Source: Nitrosomonas sp.
GTDB taxonomy: Bacteria > Pseudomonadota > Gammaproteobacteria > Burkholderiales > Nitrosomonadaceae
Assembly (NCBI GenBank): GCA_021774205.1
Contig: JAJFJI010000275.1
Location: 1 to 8,381 of the forward strand
Length of the DNA stretch: 8,381 nt
Direction: 5' to 3'
The stretch's first letter is position 1; every line of letters starts with the position of its first letter. Positions 1 through 6,354 of the stretch are shown piece by piece. A model generated the notes under the pieces. It was not told where the DNA came from. It saw only the letters and a list, made by a program, of their open reading frames with translations, and ran no database searches. A program made the position numbers and the translations under genes.

Positions 1-2
1 GG

Positions 3-101
3 TGCGAGCACCCCATGAAAACGTATCAGATTGAGTCTTGGCCTCGGAACGATTCCATTCAGCAATTGGATATACCACCCCCAACAAACAATCAAGAATA
101 A
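3..101 (+). CDS. possible C-terminal end of an upstream gene
   Basis: One forward frame is open from the left edge of the window to a TAA at 99-101. It reads about 32 residues, ending in a proline- and asparagine-rich tail (IPPPTNNQE). If real, it is the last part of a gene that starts outside the window. The stretch is too short to assign a family, and a reverse-strand frame is also open over part of it. An in-frame ATG at 15 has no convincing ribosome binding site, so a small complete gene is less likely. This is a weak call resting only on an open frame. Confidence 0.25.
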   Translation, partial: CEHPMKTYQIESWPRNDSIQQLDIPPPTNNQE

Positions 102-465
102 TGAAAAAAGCGGCTTAAAAACATTCCAAAAAAACTTGACCTTTACAAAAACGTTCTAAAGTCCACTTTACCCTTTTTCTGTTTGATGTCCTTTTTTAGG
201 AAAAAAAGATTAAAGGGAATAATTGGGTATTGTTAGCTGGTTAAACCATTTAAATGACCACTTATTATAAGACAACTTGAGTCACTAGGTTTGTTGTGGC
301 AGCACTGAATTAAGATTTTTGAGGCTAAAATTGGTAGGTAACTAAGTCTATTATCTATTGCGCCACGATTCGGATCTCAATATTCAGCAATATCATTCAT
401 TCAGTTAAAAACAACTCACCGATATACCAATAAGATTCATTCCCAATTGTAGTCAGGAGAACTTT
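102..465. other. AT-rich non-coding spacer
   Basis: No convincing gene is seen here. The stretch is rich in A and T runs. A nested pair of inverted repeats is present: CCCTTT at 171-176 can pair with AAAGGG at 212-217, and inside it CTTTTTT at 191-197 can pair with AAAAAAG at 202-208. The inner stem is almost only A-T pairs and no T run follows the outer one, so it is not a good terminator. The right end should carry the promoter and leader of the exported-protein gene. Confidence 0.5.
358..386 (+). promoter_or_regulatory. weak promoter candidate for the exported-protein gene
   Basis: TTGCGC at 358-363 and TATTCA at 381-386 are separated by 17 bases and match the sigma-70 -35 and -10 hexamers only partly. 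They lie about 80 bases before the start codon at 466. Other AT-rich pairs in this spacer match about as well, so the choice is tentative. Confidence 0.2.
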
Positions 466-1419
466 ATGAACAAAACGAATATATTGATTTCCACTGTGAT
501 GCTTGCAATTATCGGCTTTTCAACTCAGGTATTAGCAGGTCCATGCGATCGTGGCATAACGTTAGTGAATTCACTGTCCGGCATGGTAGAAATTAACGGT
601 GTTGATATAGGAAATGGCACGGTTGTTGATACAATATTCGAAATTGGGGGTGATGGGGTGTTAGCTTTGCACGACTTGACGACAGGTAGCCAAGTCAATC
701 CAGGTAATCGGTTTAATGCAGCAACTTCTCAGGTTGAGCTTGACTGCGTGATATTTAAAGAAAACACTTATCGGTCGACTTTAGACTTAGTACAAGATAG
801 TAGTGATATTAAACTTCGGATTGCTGATTTAAGTAATGTTTTTGACGCTACGCTGACTCGCGATTGGACTGTCGATTATAGTAATGACTTTGCAAATGAT
901 CCTTTGGTCCTCAATTCCGATGGTTCAACAACCTTATCAACATTCCCTGGCAATTATCAGATCTCAGCGGAACAAATTTTAATTGATTTGGGATTGTCAA
1001 CCCTGACGGGTGCCGTCAGTATAGGCAAAATTAGCGGAAACTTTAGCCACTTTGGTGAAAATGGTACTTTTGAAGCAACGCCATCAAATCTAACCCAGAC
1101 GATGTTGCTTAATAACGATAGGTTTCTGGTGGAAGTGGATTGGACAGATACTGCGAGCAACGGTACAGGTGAGGGAATATTAGTAACCGACAATTCTGCA
1201 GCTTTTTTCTTTTTTGATTCCTCTAATGTAGAAATATTAGTGCGTGTATTTGACGCTTGCGAAATTAATAATCGCTTCTGGGTTTTTGCGGGCGGGTTAA
1301 CCAATGTGGAATATACGTTAACAGTAACGGATACGAGTTCGGGTGCACAAAAGACTTATAACGCACCAGCCGCATCGCCAGAAATCATTGATACCAGCTC
1401 TTTTTCTACTTGTCCTTGA
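466..1419 (+). CDS. exported protein of unknown function with a recurrent C-terminal secreted-protein module
   Basis: The product has 317 residues. Residues 1-24 look like a Sec signal peptide: lysine near the N-terminus, a hydrophobic core around 6-19, and cleavage after V-L-A24. There is no lipobox cysteine. Four cysteines (C27, C94, C265, C316) could form two disulfides in the mature protein, and the chain ends in Cys-Pro. From C265 on, the pattern C-x-I-N-N-R-F-W-V-F-A-G-G-L, then V-E-Y-T-L-T-V-T-D-T, then S-F-S-T-C-P, resembles a C-terminal module I recall from many secreted proteins of proteobacteria and acidobacteria; its function is not known to me. The rest is rich in Thr, Ser, Asn, Asp and Gly, as in beta-rich extracellular proteins. 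AGGAGA at 455-460, five bases before ATG, supports the start. The gene stands alone and converges on the dehydrogenase gene. It looks more AT-rich than the gcv genes. Confidence 0.8.
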   Translation: MNKTNILISTVMLAIIGFSTQVLAGPCDRGITLVNSLSGMVEINGVDIGNGTVVDTIFEIGGDGVLALHDLTTGSQVNPGNRFNAATSQVELDCVIFKENTYRSTLDLVQDSSDIKLRIADLSNVFDATLTRDWTVDYSNDFANDPLVLNSDGSTTLSTFPGNYQISAEQILIDLGLSTLTGAVSIGKISGNFSHFGENGTFEATPSNLTQTMLLNNDRFLVEVDWTDTASNGTGEGILVTDNSAAFFFFDSSNVEILVRVFDACEINNRFWVFAGGLTNVEYTLTVTDTSSGAQKTYNAPAASPEIIDTSSFSTCP

Positions 1420-1563
1420 ACAGACTGAAAGGTTTTAAAAAATAAGGGTCACAAAATAAGTAAGCGTAAGGGACAAGTCGACTTTAGATAGCCAGAAATC
1501 CAAAGCGCCAGATTTTTTCACATGAATGATCCTTACTGTTCAACAAAAAAATCATACTGCAAC
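1420..1563. other. spacer between two converging genes
   Basis: The two genes end toward each other here, so transcription from both sides should stop in this spacer. The best candidate structure is GATTTTTT at 1511-1518 with AAAAAATC at 1546-1553, enclosing a short TGAA/TTCA stem at 1523-1526 and 1539-1542. It would put a T run at the 3' side on either strand, but it lacks a GC-rich stem. A two-way terminator is possible but poorly supported. Confidence 0.25.
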
Positions 1564-2262
1564 TCACCATGGCACTATCTGGCCATCAAAAGCGTAAAAT
1601 TTCCCAGAATCTGCCTGCGTAAGGTTGCTGATGACTTGTCGCATTCCTGTGACACTTTGTTCAGTAGAAATCAGTCCATTTGACCCACCCATTTCTGTTC
1701 TTACCCATCCAGGGTGTAACAAGACGGCAGTAATTCCGGCAGACGCTAGATCAATCGCTAGACTTTTTACGACTATATTTACAGCGGTTTTACTGGATCG
1801 ATAAACATAACTACCGCCTCGTTGGTTATCTGCAACGCTGCCCATCTTACTGGTAATCGTGACGATGGTTCTCAGATTACTTTTGGATAAATGTGCAATA
1901 AACGACTCGGCTATTTTGAGGGGCGCCATCGTATTAACACGAAATGCACTAGCCCATGCTTCATAATCTGTCTTACCAAAACCATCGCCGCGAGATGTTG
2001 GGTAGATACCCGCATTATTTACCAACAGATCAATGGACTGATTAGATAAGGCCTGTGATAAATGCTCAATCTGCTCATGCTTTGCTACATCAAGCGCATG
2101 CACGGTCATTTTTTCAGCATATTGTGCCGCCAAGTTGTTCAATGCGCCAGCTGTTTCTGGATGACGGCAACAAGCAAGCACATGCCAGCCAGCCATTGCG
2201 TATTGCCTGGAAAATTCCAATCCAATTCCCCGATTAGCACCTGTAATCAAGATAGTTTTCAT
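1564..2262 (-). CDS. short-chain dehydrogenase/reductase, C-factor (CsgA)-like
   Basis: This 232-residue protein is a classical SDR, an NAD(P)-dependent oxidoreductase of the cytoplasm. The cofactor motif T-G-A-N-R-G-I-G is at residues 7-14, the N-N-A-G motif at 82-85, the active-site Asn at N110, the catalytic Ser at S138, and Y-R-S-S-K gives Y154 and K158. The proline-glycine loop H-P-G-W-V follows the active site. The compact length and the pattern around H-P-G-W-V-R-T-E-M-G-G fit the C-factor-like subgroup; the substrate cannot be read from the sequence. The start is supported by AGGAGG on the minus strand (2268-2273) five bases from ATG. It is transcribed away from the gcv operon and shares an upstream region of about 270 bases with it. 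There is no sign that it takes part in glycine metabolism. Confidence 0.9.
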   Translation of the reverse strand: MKTILITGANRGIGLEFSRQYAMAGWHVLACCRHPETAGALNNLAAQYAEKMTVHALDVAKHEQIEHLSQALSNQSIDLLVNNAGIYPTSRGDGFGKTDYEAWASAFRVNTMAPLKIAESFIAHLSKSNLRTIVTITSKMGSVADNQRGGSYVYRSSKTAVNIVVKSLAIDLASAGITAVLLHPGWVRTEMGGSNGLISTEQSVTGMRQVISNLTQADSGKFYAFDGQIVPW

Positions 2263-2309
2263 GCATTCCTCCTGATAAAAATATCATCTCGCTTGTGGGC
2301 AAAAAGCGT

Positions 2310-2337
2310 AACATAATTTCCTGCAAATGAATGTAAA
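2310..2337 (-). promoter_or_regulatory. promoter candidate for the dehydrogenase gene
   Basis: On the minus strand, TTTACA (2332-2337) matches the -35 consensus at five of six positions, and TATGTT (2310-2315) matches -10 at four of six, with a 16-base spacer. The distance to the ATG at 2262 leaves a short leader containing the strong AGGAGG site. Confidence 0.45.
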
Positions 2338-2485
2338 GTGCCATCACAAAATATAAAAAACTGCTTGCCTGATTAACGGAGCCACCTCTATTTCTTTATT
2401 ACTAAACAATCAGTTGCGATACATTCTTAAAACAAAAAAATCTCCTTTAGAATAAACTCGCCCCATTAATTTTTTCTACAACACC

Positions 2486-2515
2486 TTGTCTTAACAGCGC
2501 TTACTGAGGTATAGT
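2486..2515 (+). promoter_or_regulatory. probable sigma-70 promoter of the gcv operon
   Basis: TTGTCT (2486-2491) and TATAGT (2510-2515) are separated by 18 bases. Transcription would start near 2521-2523, about a dozen bases before the first helix of the glycine riboswitch, which is where a leader promoter is expected. Good hexamers and fitting position support it; there is no experimental proof. Confidence 0.6.
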
Positions 2516-2533
2516 GCGCAACTTGTCATTATA

Positions 2534-2745
2534 TGTTCAAGCAGGAGAGCGCGCCCGTTTTGTTTGGCGCCGCCGAAGGCGTAACCCCCCCGGAATCGCT
2601 CAGGCAAGGGCCTAGCCAGTCTGACCCATATGTACCGCTTGAACAGGCAATCTGGAGAGCGTCGAGATTTATAATCGGCCACCGAAGGGGCACGCGGATT
2701 TCAACAATAACATCACCGCAAATCTCTCAGGTAAAAAGGACAGAG
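2534..2745 (+). promoter_or_regulatory. tandem glycine riboswitch (two aptamers)
   Basis: Two copies of the glycine aptamer core follow each other before gcvT. Aptamer 1 shows GGAGAGC (2544-2550), GCCGAAGG (2572-2579) and GCTCAGGCAA (2598-2607), closed by a perfect nine-base-pair P1: TGTTCAAGC (2534-2542) with GCTTGAACA (2637-2645). Aptamer 2 shows GGAGAGC (2654-2660), ACCGAAGG (2681-2688), CTCTCAGG (2724-2731) and AAAAAGGACAGAGGGG, the classic 3' signature; TCT (2651-2653) can pair with AGA (2742-2744) as a short P1. The linker between aptamers is only a few bases. In this RNA family glycine binding usually raises expression of the gcv genes downstream. Aptamer 1 departs more from the consensus than aptamer 2. 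An 86-codon open frame over this RNA is accidental. Confidence 0.95.
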
Positions 2746-2748
2746 GGG

Positions 2749-2777
2749 TGGAGTTATGCGTGGCAACTTCATTTTTT
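2749..2777 (+). terminator. candidate attenuator hairpin in the riboswitch expression platform
   Basis: TGGAGTT (2749-2755) can pair with AACTTCA (2765-2771) as seven base pairs including one G-U, and GC (2758-2759) with GC (2763-2764) can extend the stem past a two-base bulge. Six T residues (2772-2777) follow at once, as in an intrinsic terminator. The stem begins just after the last conserved bases of aptamer 2, and G2746-G2748 could add G-U pairs with the T run. The stem is not strong, so this could also be a minor part of a translation-controlling fold. Confidence 0.4.
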
Positions 2778-2783
2778 ACTTTC

Positions 2784-2788
2784 GGGAG
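2784..2788 (+). promoter_or_regulatory. gcvT ribosome binding site, deciding a GTG start
   Basis: GGGAG lies eight bases before the GTG at 2797. It fixes this GTG as the start instead of the in-frame ATG at 2836, which would remove the conserved first 13 residues of the T-protein. Confidence 0.75.
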
Positions 2789-2796
2789 AATAATCT

Positions 2797-3894
2797 GTGC
2801 TTAAAACGACACCCCTTAACCAATCTCACCGTGCCATGAATGCCAAAATGGTGGATTTTGGTGGCTGGGATATGCCACTACATTATGGTTCGCAGTTAGA
2901 CGAACATCACCAAGTACGTAATGACGCGGGTATGTTTGACGTATCACACATGTTGCCAATCGATATTAAAGGTGATGATGTGCGTGGTTTTTTGCGCCAA
3001 TTAGTCGCCAATAATGTCGACAAACTAACATTACCCGGCAAAGCCCTTTACTCTTGCATGCTTACCCCCCAGGGCGGTGTTATTGACGACCTCATTATCT
3101 ATTTTTTATCCGAAAATTGGTTTCGTATCGTTGTGAATGCCGGAACGGCTGATAAAGATGCCGCCTGGATAAATGCAAAACGTGATGAAATTGCACCCGG
3201 ACTAGAAATTCTGCCACGCCGTGACCTGGCTATGATTGCTATTCAGGGTCCAAATGCACGCGCCAAAGTCTGGCAGGTTATTTCAGGCGCCCAATCAGCA
3301 ACAGAAAATTTAAAACTTTTTCAATCTACGACCTTAAATAATTATTTTATTGCCCGCACCGGATATACGGGTGAAGATGGTTTTGAAATTATTTTGCCTG
3401 CCGATGATGCGGCCACTTTTTGGAATGAGCTGCATGCCGCAGGCGTCGCGCCGGCCGGATTGGGCGCACGTGACACATTACGACTTGAAGCAGGCATGAA
3501 TCTATATGGTCAGGACATGGATGAAACAACAAGCCCAATGGAATCCGGCCTGACCTGGACGGTTGATATGAAAAGTGAACGTGATTTCATCGGCAAACAA
3601 GCGTTGACAGAGAAACCAGTAACACAGCAGCTTCAAGGACTTGTGTTGCTTGACCGCGGTGTCTTACGTAGCCACCAAAAAGTAGTTGCGCAACATAACG
3701 ATAATGAATTTGAAGGGGAAATTACCAGCGGCGGCTTTTCTCCGACAATTAATCAATCCATTGCACTCGCACGACTCCCATCACAAATTTCAGTGGGAGA
3801 CGAAGTAAATGTCATGGTACGAGATAAGAAGCTGTGCGCTAAAGTGGTAAAATACCCGTTTGTAAGAAACGGAAAAGTTTTGATTGAACAATAG
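2797..3894 (+). CDS. gcvT: glycine cleavage system T-protein (aminomethyltransferase)
   Basis: GcvT acts on the aminomethyl-dihydrolipoyl H-protein: it releases ammonia and passes the one-carbon unit to tetrahydrofolate, giving 5,10-methylene-tetrahydrofolate. The 365 residues match the usual length (364 in E. coli). Family marks are the N-terminal T-P-L-x(10)-K-M-V-D-F-G-G-W pattern, H-Y-G-S-Q-L-D-E-H-H (residues 29-38), D-A-G-M-F-D-V-S-H-M (43-52), the G-G-V-I-D-D-L segment with D97-D98, which holds the conserved acidic residue of the folate site, T-G-Y-T-G-E-D-G, and G-L-G-A-R-D-T-L-R-L-E-A-G-M. The C-terminal domain ends in F-V-R-N-G-K. Translation starts at GTG. It is the first gene after the glycine riboswitch, with gcvH 29 bases downstream. 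Confidence 0.97.
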   Translation: MLKTTPLNQSHRAMNAKMVDFGGWDMPLHYGSQLDEHHQVRNDAGMFDVSHMLPIDIKGDDVRGFLRQLVANNVDKLTLPGKALYSCMLTPQGGVIDDLIIYFLSENWFRIVVNAGTADKDAAWINAKRDEIAPGLEILPRRDLAMIAIQGPNARAKVWQVISGAQSATENLKLFQSTTLNNYFIARTGYTGEDGFEIILPADDAATFWNELHAAGVAPAGLGARDTLRLEAGMNLYGQDMDETTSPMESGLTWTVDMKSERDFIGKQALTEKPVTQQLQGLVLLDRGVLRSHQKVVAQHNDNEFEGEITSGGFSPTINQSIALARLPSQISVGDEVNVMVRDKKLCAKVVKYPFVRNGKVLIEQ

Positions 3895-3923
3895 TGCAAT
3901 AATTTTTAACGCTGGAGTGAATA

Positions 3924-4313
3924 ATGAGTAATCCAACACATCTAAAATATACCAAATCCCATGAATGGGTTAGGCCTGAGGATGATGGCACGGTAACCAT
4001 TGGGATTACCCACCATGCTCAGGAATTACTGGGTGATATGGTATTTGTGGAATTGCCACAAATTGGCCGCAAACTGGCACAAAAAGAAGAATGTGCCGTT
4101 GTTGAATCGGTAAAAGCGGCAGCAGATGTGTACGCACCGATAGGCGGCGAAGTAACTACAAACAATTCCGATCTCGAATCTGAACCTGAAAAAATAAATC
4201 AAGATGCGTATTCGGCATGGTTATTTAAATTAAAACCCGACAGTGCTTCTGATCTCGACGAATTACTCGATGCGACAAGCTATGAAAATTTACTGGAAAA
4301 TGAGGAACATTAA
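3924..4313 (+). CDS. gcvH: glycine cleavage system H-protein (lipoyl carrier)
   Basis: GcvH is the small mobile carrier that shuttles the aminomethyl group from the P-protein to the T-protein and is reoxidised by the L-protein. Its 129 residues match the usual length. The lipoylation motif V-V-E-S-V-K-A-A-A-D-V places the modified lysine at K64, the position known in E. coli. Other family marks are the N-terminal Y-T-K-S-H-E-W-V, the G-I-T-x-x-A-Q-E-L-L-G-D-M-V-F-V-E-L-P segment, and N-Q-D-A-Y-S-A-W-L-F-K-L near the end. GGAG at 3914-3917 lies six bases before ATG. Lipoate attachment enzymes must be encoded elsewhere. About 100 bases separate it from gcvPA; no clear terminator is seen there, so read-through is expected. 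Confidence 0.97.
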   Translation: MSNPTHLKYTKSHEWVRPEDDGTVTIGITHHAQELLGDMVFVELPQIGRKLAQKEECAVVESVKAAADVYAPIGGEVTTNNSDLESEPEKINQDAYSAWLFKLKPDSASDLDELLDATSYENLLENEEH

Positions 4314-4413
4314 TTCAGGTTAGCAAACAAACGCGTCGGCAGCTGTTTTTAATCCAAAATACAAATCTTTCAGCTATCAAGTTTCCAAATTACTCTTATT
4401 ACCTAAATTAATC

Positions 4414-5766
4414 ATGCCGTTTATTCCGCATACCGAAGAAGATGTTGCCACAATGCTTTCACGCATCGGCGCAAAAACTATAGAAGAACTTTTTGATGAA
4501 ATCCCTATCGACCTAAAATGTGGTCGTTTGGAAAAAGTACCGCCAGGGTTAAGTGAAATGGAGATAACCCGGCTGATGATGGAACGCGCCGAAAAAGATG
4601 GGATTTATCACAACTTCATCGGCGCCGGCGCTTATGAGCACCATATCCCCGCTGCGGTTTGGCAAATTGCCACGCGCGGAGAATTCTATTCGTCCTATAC
4701 GCCTTATCAGGCGGAAGCAAGTCAGGGCACGCTTCAGCTACTGTATGAATATCAGACGATGATGGCTTCATTGACAGGCATGGACATATCCAACGCCAGC
4801 ATGTATGACGGTGCTTCCGCATTGGCTGAAGCAGCTCTGATGGCCGTCCGGTCGCACAAAACATCACGCCGTATTCTAATACCTAAAACAGTACACCCAG
4901 TATATCGCCGTGTCGTTCGTGCGATTGTCAGCAATCAGCATATCGACCTGGTGGAACTTCCATACTGCGAGCAATCAGGGCAAACGCTTCCTGAATCACT
5001 GGAAGAATATGGCAAGGAAGACTTCGCGGCACTGGTCATTCCACAGCCCAATTTCTTTGGTGTTTTAGAGCAAGTGGATGCGCTTACAGACTGGGCACAT
5101 GCCAAAAATGCGCTGGCAATTGGCGTCGTTAATCCGATAGCGTTGGCAATGCTTACACCACCTGGCGAATGGGGCAGCAAAGGCGCGGATATCGCTGTTG
5201 GTGAAGGTCAGCCATTAGGTATTCCGCTTTCCAGCGGCGGCCCTTATTTTGGTTTTATGGCCTGCAAAAAGTTACTGGTTCGGCAAATACCGGGGCGCAT
5301 CATTGGCCGCACCATTGATTTAGACAACAAGCCGGGGTTTGTACTGACGTTACAGGCGCGTGAACAACATATTCGCCGCTCCAAGGCGACTTCAAATATT
5401 TGCACCAATCAAGGGTTAATGGTCACCGCTGCAACGATCTTTATGTCGTTACTAGGTCCAGAAGGACTGCGCCGAATAGCTGCTCACTCCCATGCCAACA
5501 CCTTGGCGCTGGTTGAGCAATTGGAAACACTGACCGGCGTAAAAAGAGTGTTCAGCGGCCCACTGTTTCATGAAGCTGCAGTAACCCTTCCCGTTCCAAC
5601 GCAAGATGTCCTGCAAACAATGAAGCAGCAAAAAATATTGGCTGGCCTGGATCTACAGGAACATTATCCTGAAATTGGCAATGCGCTACTTGTATGTGCC
5701 ACCGAAACCAAAACTTCTACTGATATACAGAATTATACCCAACAGCTCAAACAAGCGTTAAGCTAG
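4414..5766 (+). CDS. gcvPA: glycine dehydrogenase (decarboxylating) subunit 1, P-protein N-terminal half
   Basis: GcvPA pairs with GcvPB to form the P-protein, which decarboxylates glycine and loads the remaining aminomethyl group on lipoyl-GcvH. The 450 residues fit the separate alpha subunit of two-subunit P-proteins; E. coli has a single fused chain of about 957. Family marks are M-P-F-I-P-H-T-E-E-D-V at the start, F-I-G-A-G-A-Y-E-H-H-I-P, Y-T-P-Y-Q-A-E-A-S-Q-G-T-L-Q, N-A-S-M-Y-D-G-A-S-A, G-E-G-Q-P-L-G, S-S-G-G-P-Y-F-G-F, and A-T-S-N-I-C-T-N-Q. It lacks the cofactor lysine, which lies in GcvPB. The ATG fits the conserved N-terminus, yet the bases before it (TACCTAAATTAATC) show no Shine-Dalgarno sequence. 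The next gene is tpx, not gcvPB. Confidence 0.96.
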   Translation: MPFIPHTEEDVATMLSRIGAKTIEELFDEIPIDLKCGRLEKVPPGLSEMEITRLMMERAEKDGIYHNFIGAGAYEHHIPAAVWQIATRGEFYSSYTPYQAEASQGTLQLLYEYQTMMASLTGMDISNASMYDGASALAEAALMAVRSHKTSRRILIPKTVHPVYRRVVRAIVSNQHIDLVELPYCEQSGQTLPESLEEYGKEDFAALVIPQPNFFGVLEQVDALTDWAHAKNALAIGVVNPIALAMLTPPGEWGSKGADIAVGEGQPLGIPLSSGGPYFGFMACKKLLVRQIPGRIIGRTIDLDNKPGFVLTLQAREQHIRRSKATSNICTNQGLMVTAATIFMSLLGPEGLRRIAAHSHANTLALVEQLETLTGVKRVFSGPLFHEAAVTLPVPTQDVLQTMKQQKILAGLDLQEHYPEIGNALLVCATETKTSTDIQNYTQQLKQALS

Positions 5767-5775
5767 TAAGCGACG

Positions 5776-5805
5776 TTTAAACCTCGTCAATGGACAACCT
5801 ATTGT
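5776..5805 (+). promoter_or_regulatory. possible internal promoter before tpx
   Basis: TTTAAA (5776-5781) and TATTGT (5800-5805), 18 bases apart, each match the sigma-70 hexamers at four of six positions. The gap between gcvPA and tpx is 73 bases, long enough for a promoter. The AT-rich sequence makes chance matches common. Confidence 0.2.
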
Positions 5806-5839
5806 TATTTGTTTTCATTACACTCATTAAGGAAAGATT

Positions 5840-6334
5840 ATGGTAACTCACGCAGGCAAGCCGATAAAAATTGAAGGTGATTTTCCAAAAGTAGGGGAAA
5901 AAGCGCCAGCCTTTGCACTGGTTAATAGCGATTTACAAAACGTTACTTTAATTAATTATACTGGCAAAAAGAAAGTGCTGAATATTGTACCCAGCCTGGA
6001 CACGCCTGTTTGCGCCGTTTCTACCCGCAAATTTAATGAAAAAGCAAGTAATATGGACAATACCGTAGTATTAATTATTGCGGCTGATTTGCCATTTGCC
6101 ATGAGCCGCTTTTGCAGCACAGAGGGTTTAGACAAGGTAATCCCCTTATCAACCATGCGGGGCGCAAATTTCATGCGCGATTATGGCGTTGCCATCGCAG
6201 ATGGCCCTTTTGCCGGCATCACCGCACGCGCAGTTATAGTATTGGATGAATCTGACACCGTCATCCACGCGGAGCTTGTTCCGGAAATTGCGGACGAACC
6301 AAACTACGATGCAGCTTTAGCAGCCTTAAAATAA
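5840..6334 (+). CDS. tpx: thiol peroxidase, atypical 2-Cys peroxiredoxin
   Basis: Tpx reduces hydrogen peroxide and organic hydroperoxides, usually with electrons from thioredoxin. The 164 residues are close to E. coli Tpx (168) and align along the whole length. The peroxidatic cysteine is C58 in P-S-L-D-T-P-V-C and the resolving cysteine is C92 in S-R-F-C, both three residues before the E. coli positions C61 and C95. R130 in T-A-R-A-V is the conserved active-site arginine. The N-terminal K-V-G-E-K-A-P-A-F segment and D-Y-G-V-A-I-A-D-G-P are typical. There is no signal peptide in this copy, so it should be cytoplasmic here. AAGGA at 5829-5833 supports the ATG. The gene lies between gcvPA and gcvPB on the same strand, 73 bases after one and 20 before the other, so it is probably transcribed with gcvPB. 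Confidence 0.95.
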   Translation: MVTHAGKPIKIEGDFPKVGEKAPAFALVNSDLQNVTLINYTGKKKVLNIVPSLDTPVCAVSTRKFNEKASNMDNTVVLIIAADLPFAMSRFCSTEGLDKVIPLSTMRGANFMRDYGVAIADGPFAGITARAVIVLDESDTVIHAELVPEIADEPNYDAALAALK

Positions 6335-6354
6335 ATCCAGATAGCGTCAAAATC

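Noticed and set aside
957..1304. Reverse-strand open frame inside the exported-protein gene, and similar reverse frames in gcvPA, tpx and gcvPB
   Set aside because: They run opposite to genes with clear family motifs or a clear signal peptide, have no ribosome binding sites of note, and show low-complexity or frame-shadow composition.
2533..2793. Forward open frame of 86 codons before gcvT
   Set aside because: It lies over the two glycine aptamers, whose conserved core bases explain the sequence; the translated protein has no recognisable family pattern and no ribosome binding site.
2756..2839. Small forward frame of 27 codons starting at ATG 2756 and overlapping the gcvT start
   Set aside because: GGGG at 2745-2748 could serve as a ribosome site, but the ATG sits in the loop of the candidate attenuator hairpin and the peptide has no recognisable feature. 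A leader peptide is not needed in a riboswitch-controlled operon, so this is more likely chance.
4321..4350. Possible terminator between gcvH and gcvPA (CAGCTG followed by TTTTT)
   Set aside because: The T run is preceded only by a self-complementary hexamer and a broken A/T-rich stem (AAACA with TGTTT); no stable GC-rich hairpin can be drawn, and the operon continues.
5772..5788. Short hairpin GACG/CGTC between gcvPA and tpx
   Set aside because: Only four base pairs with a nine-base loop and no T run directly after it, so there is no support for a terminator or operator.
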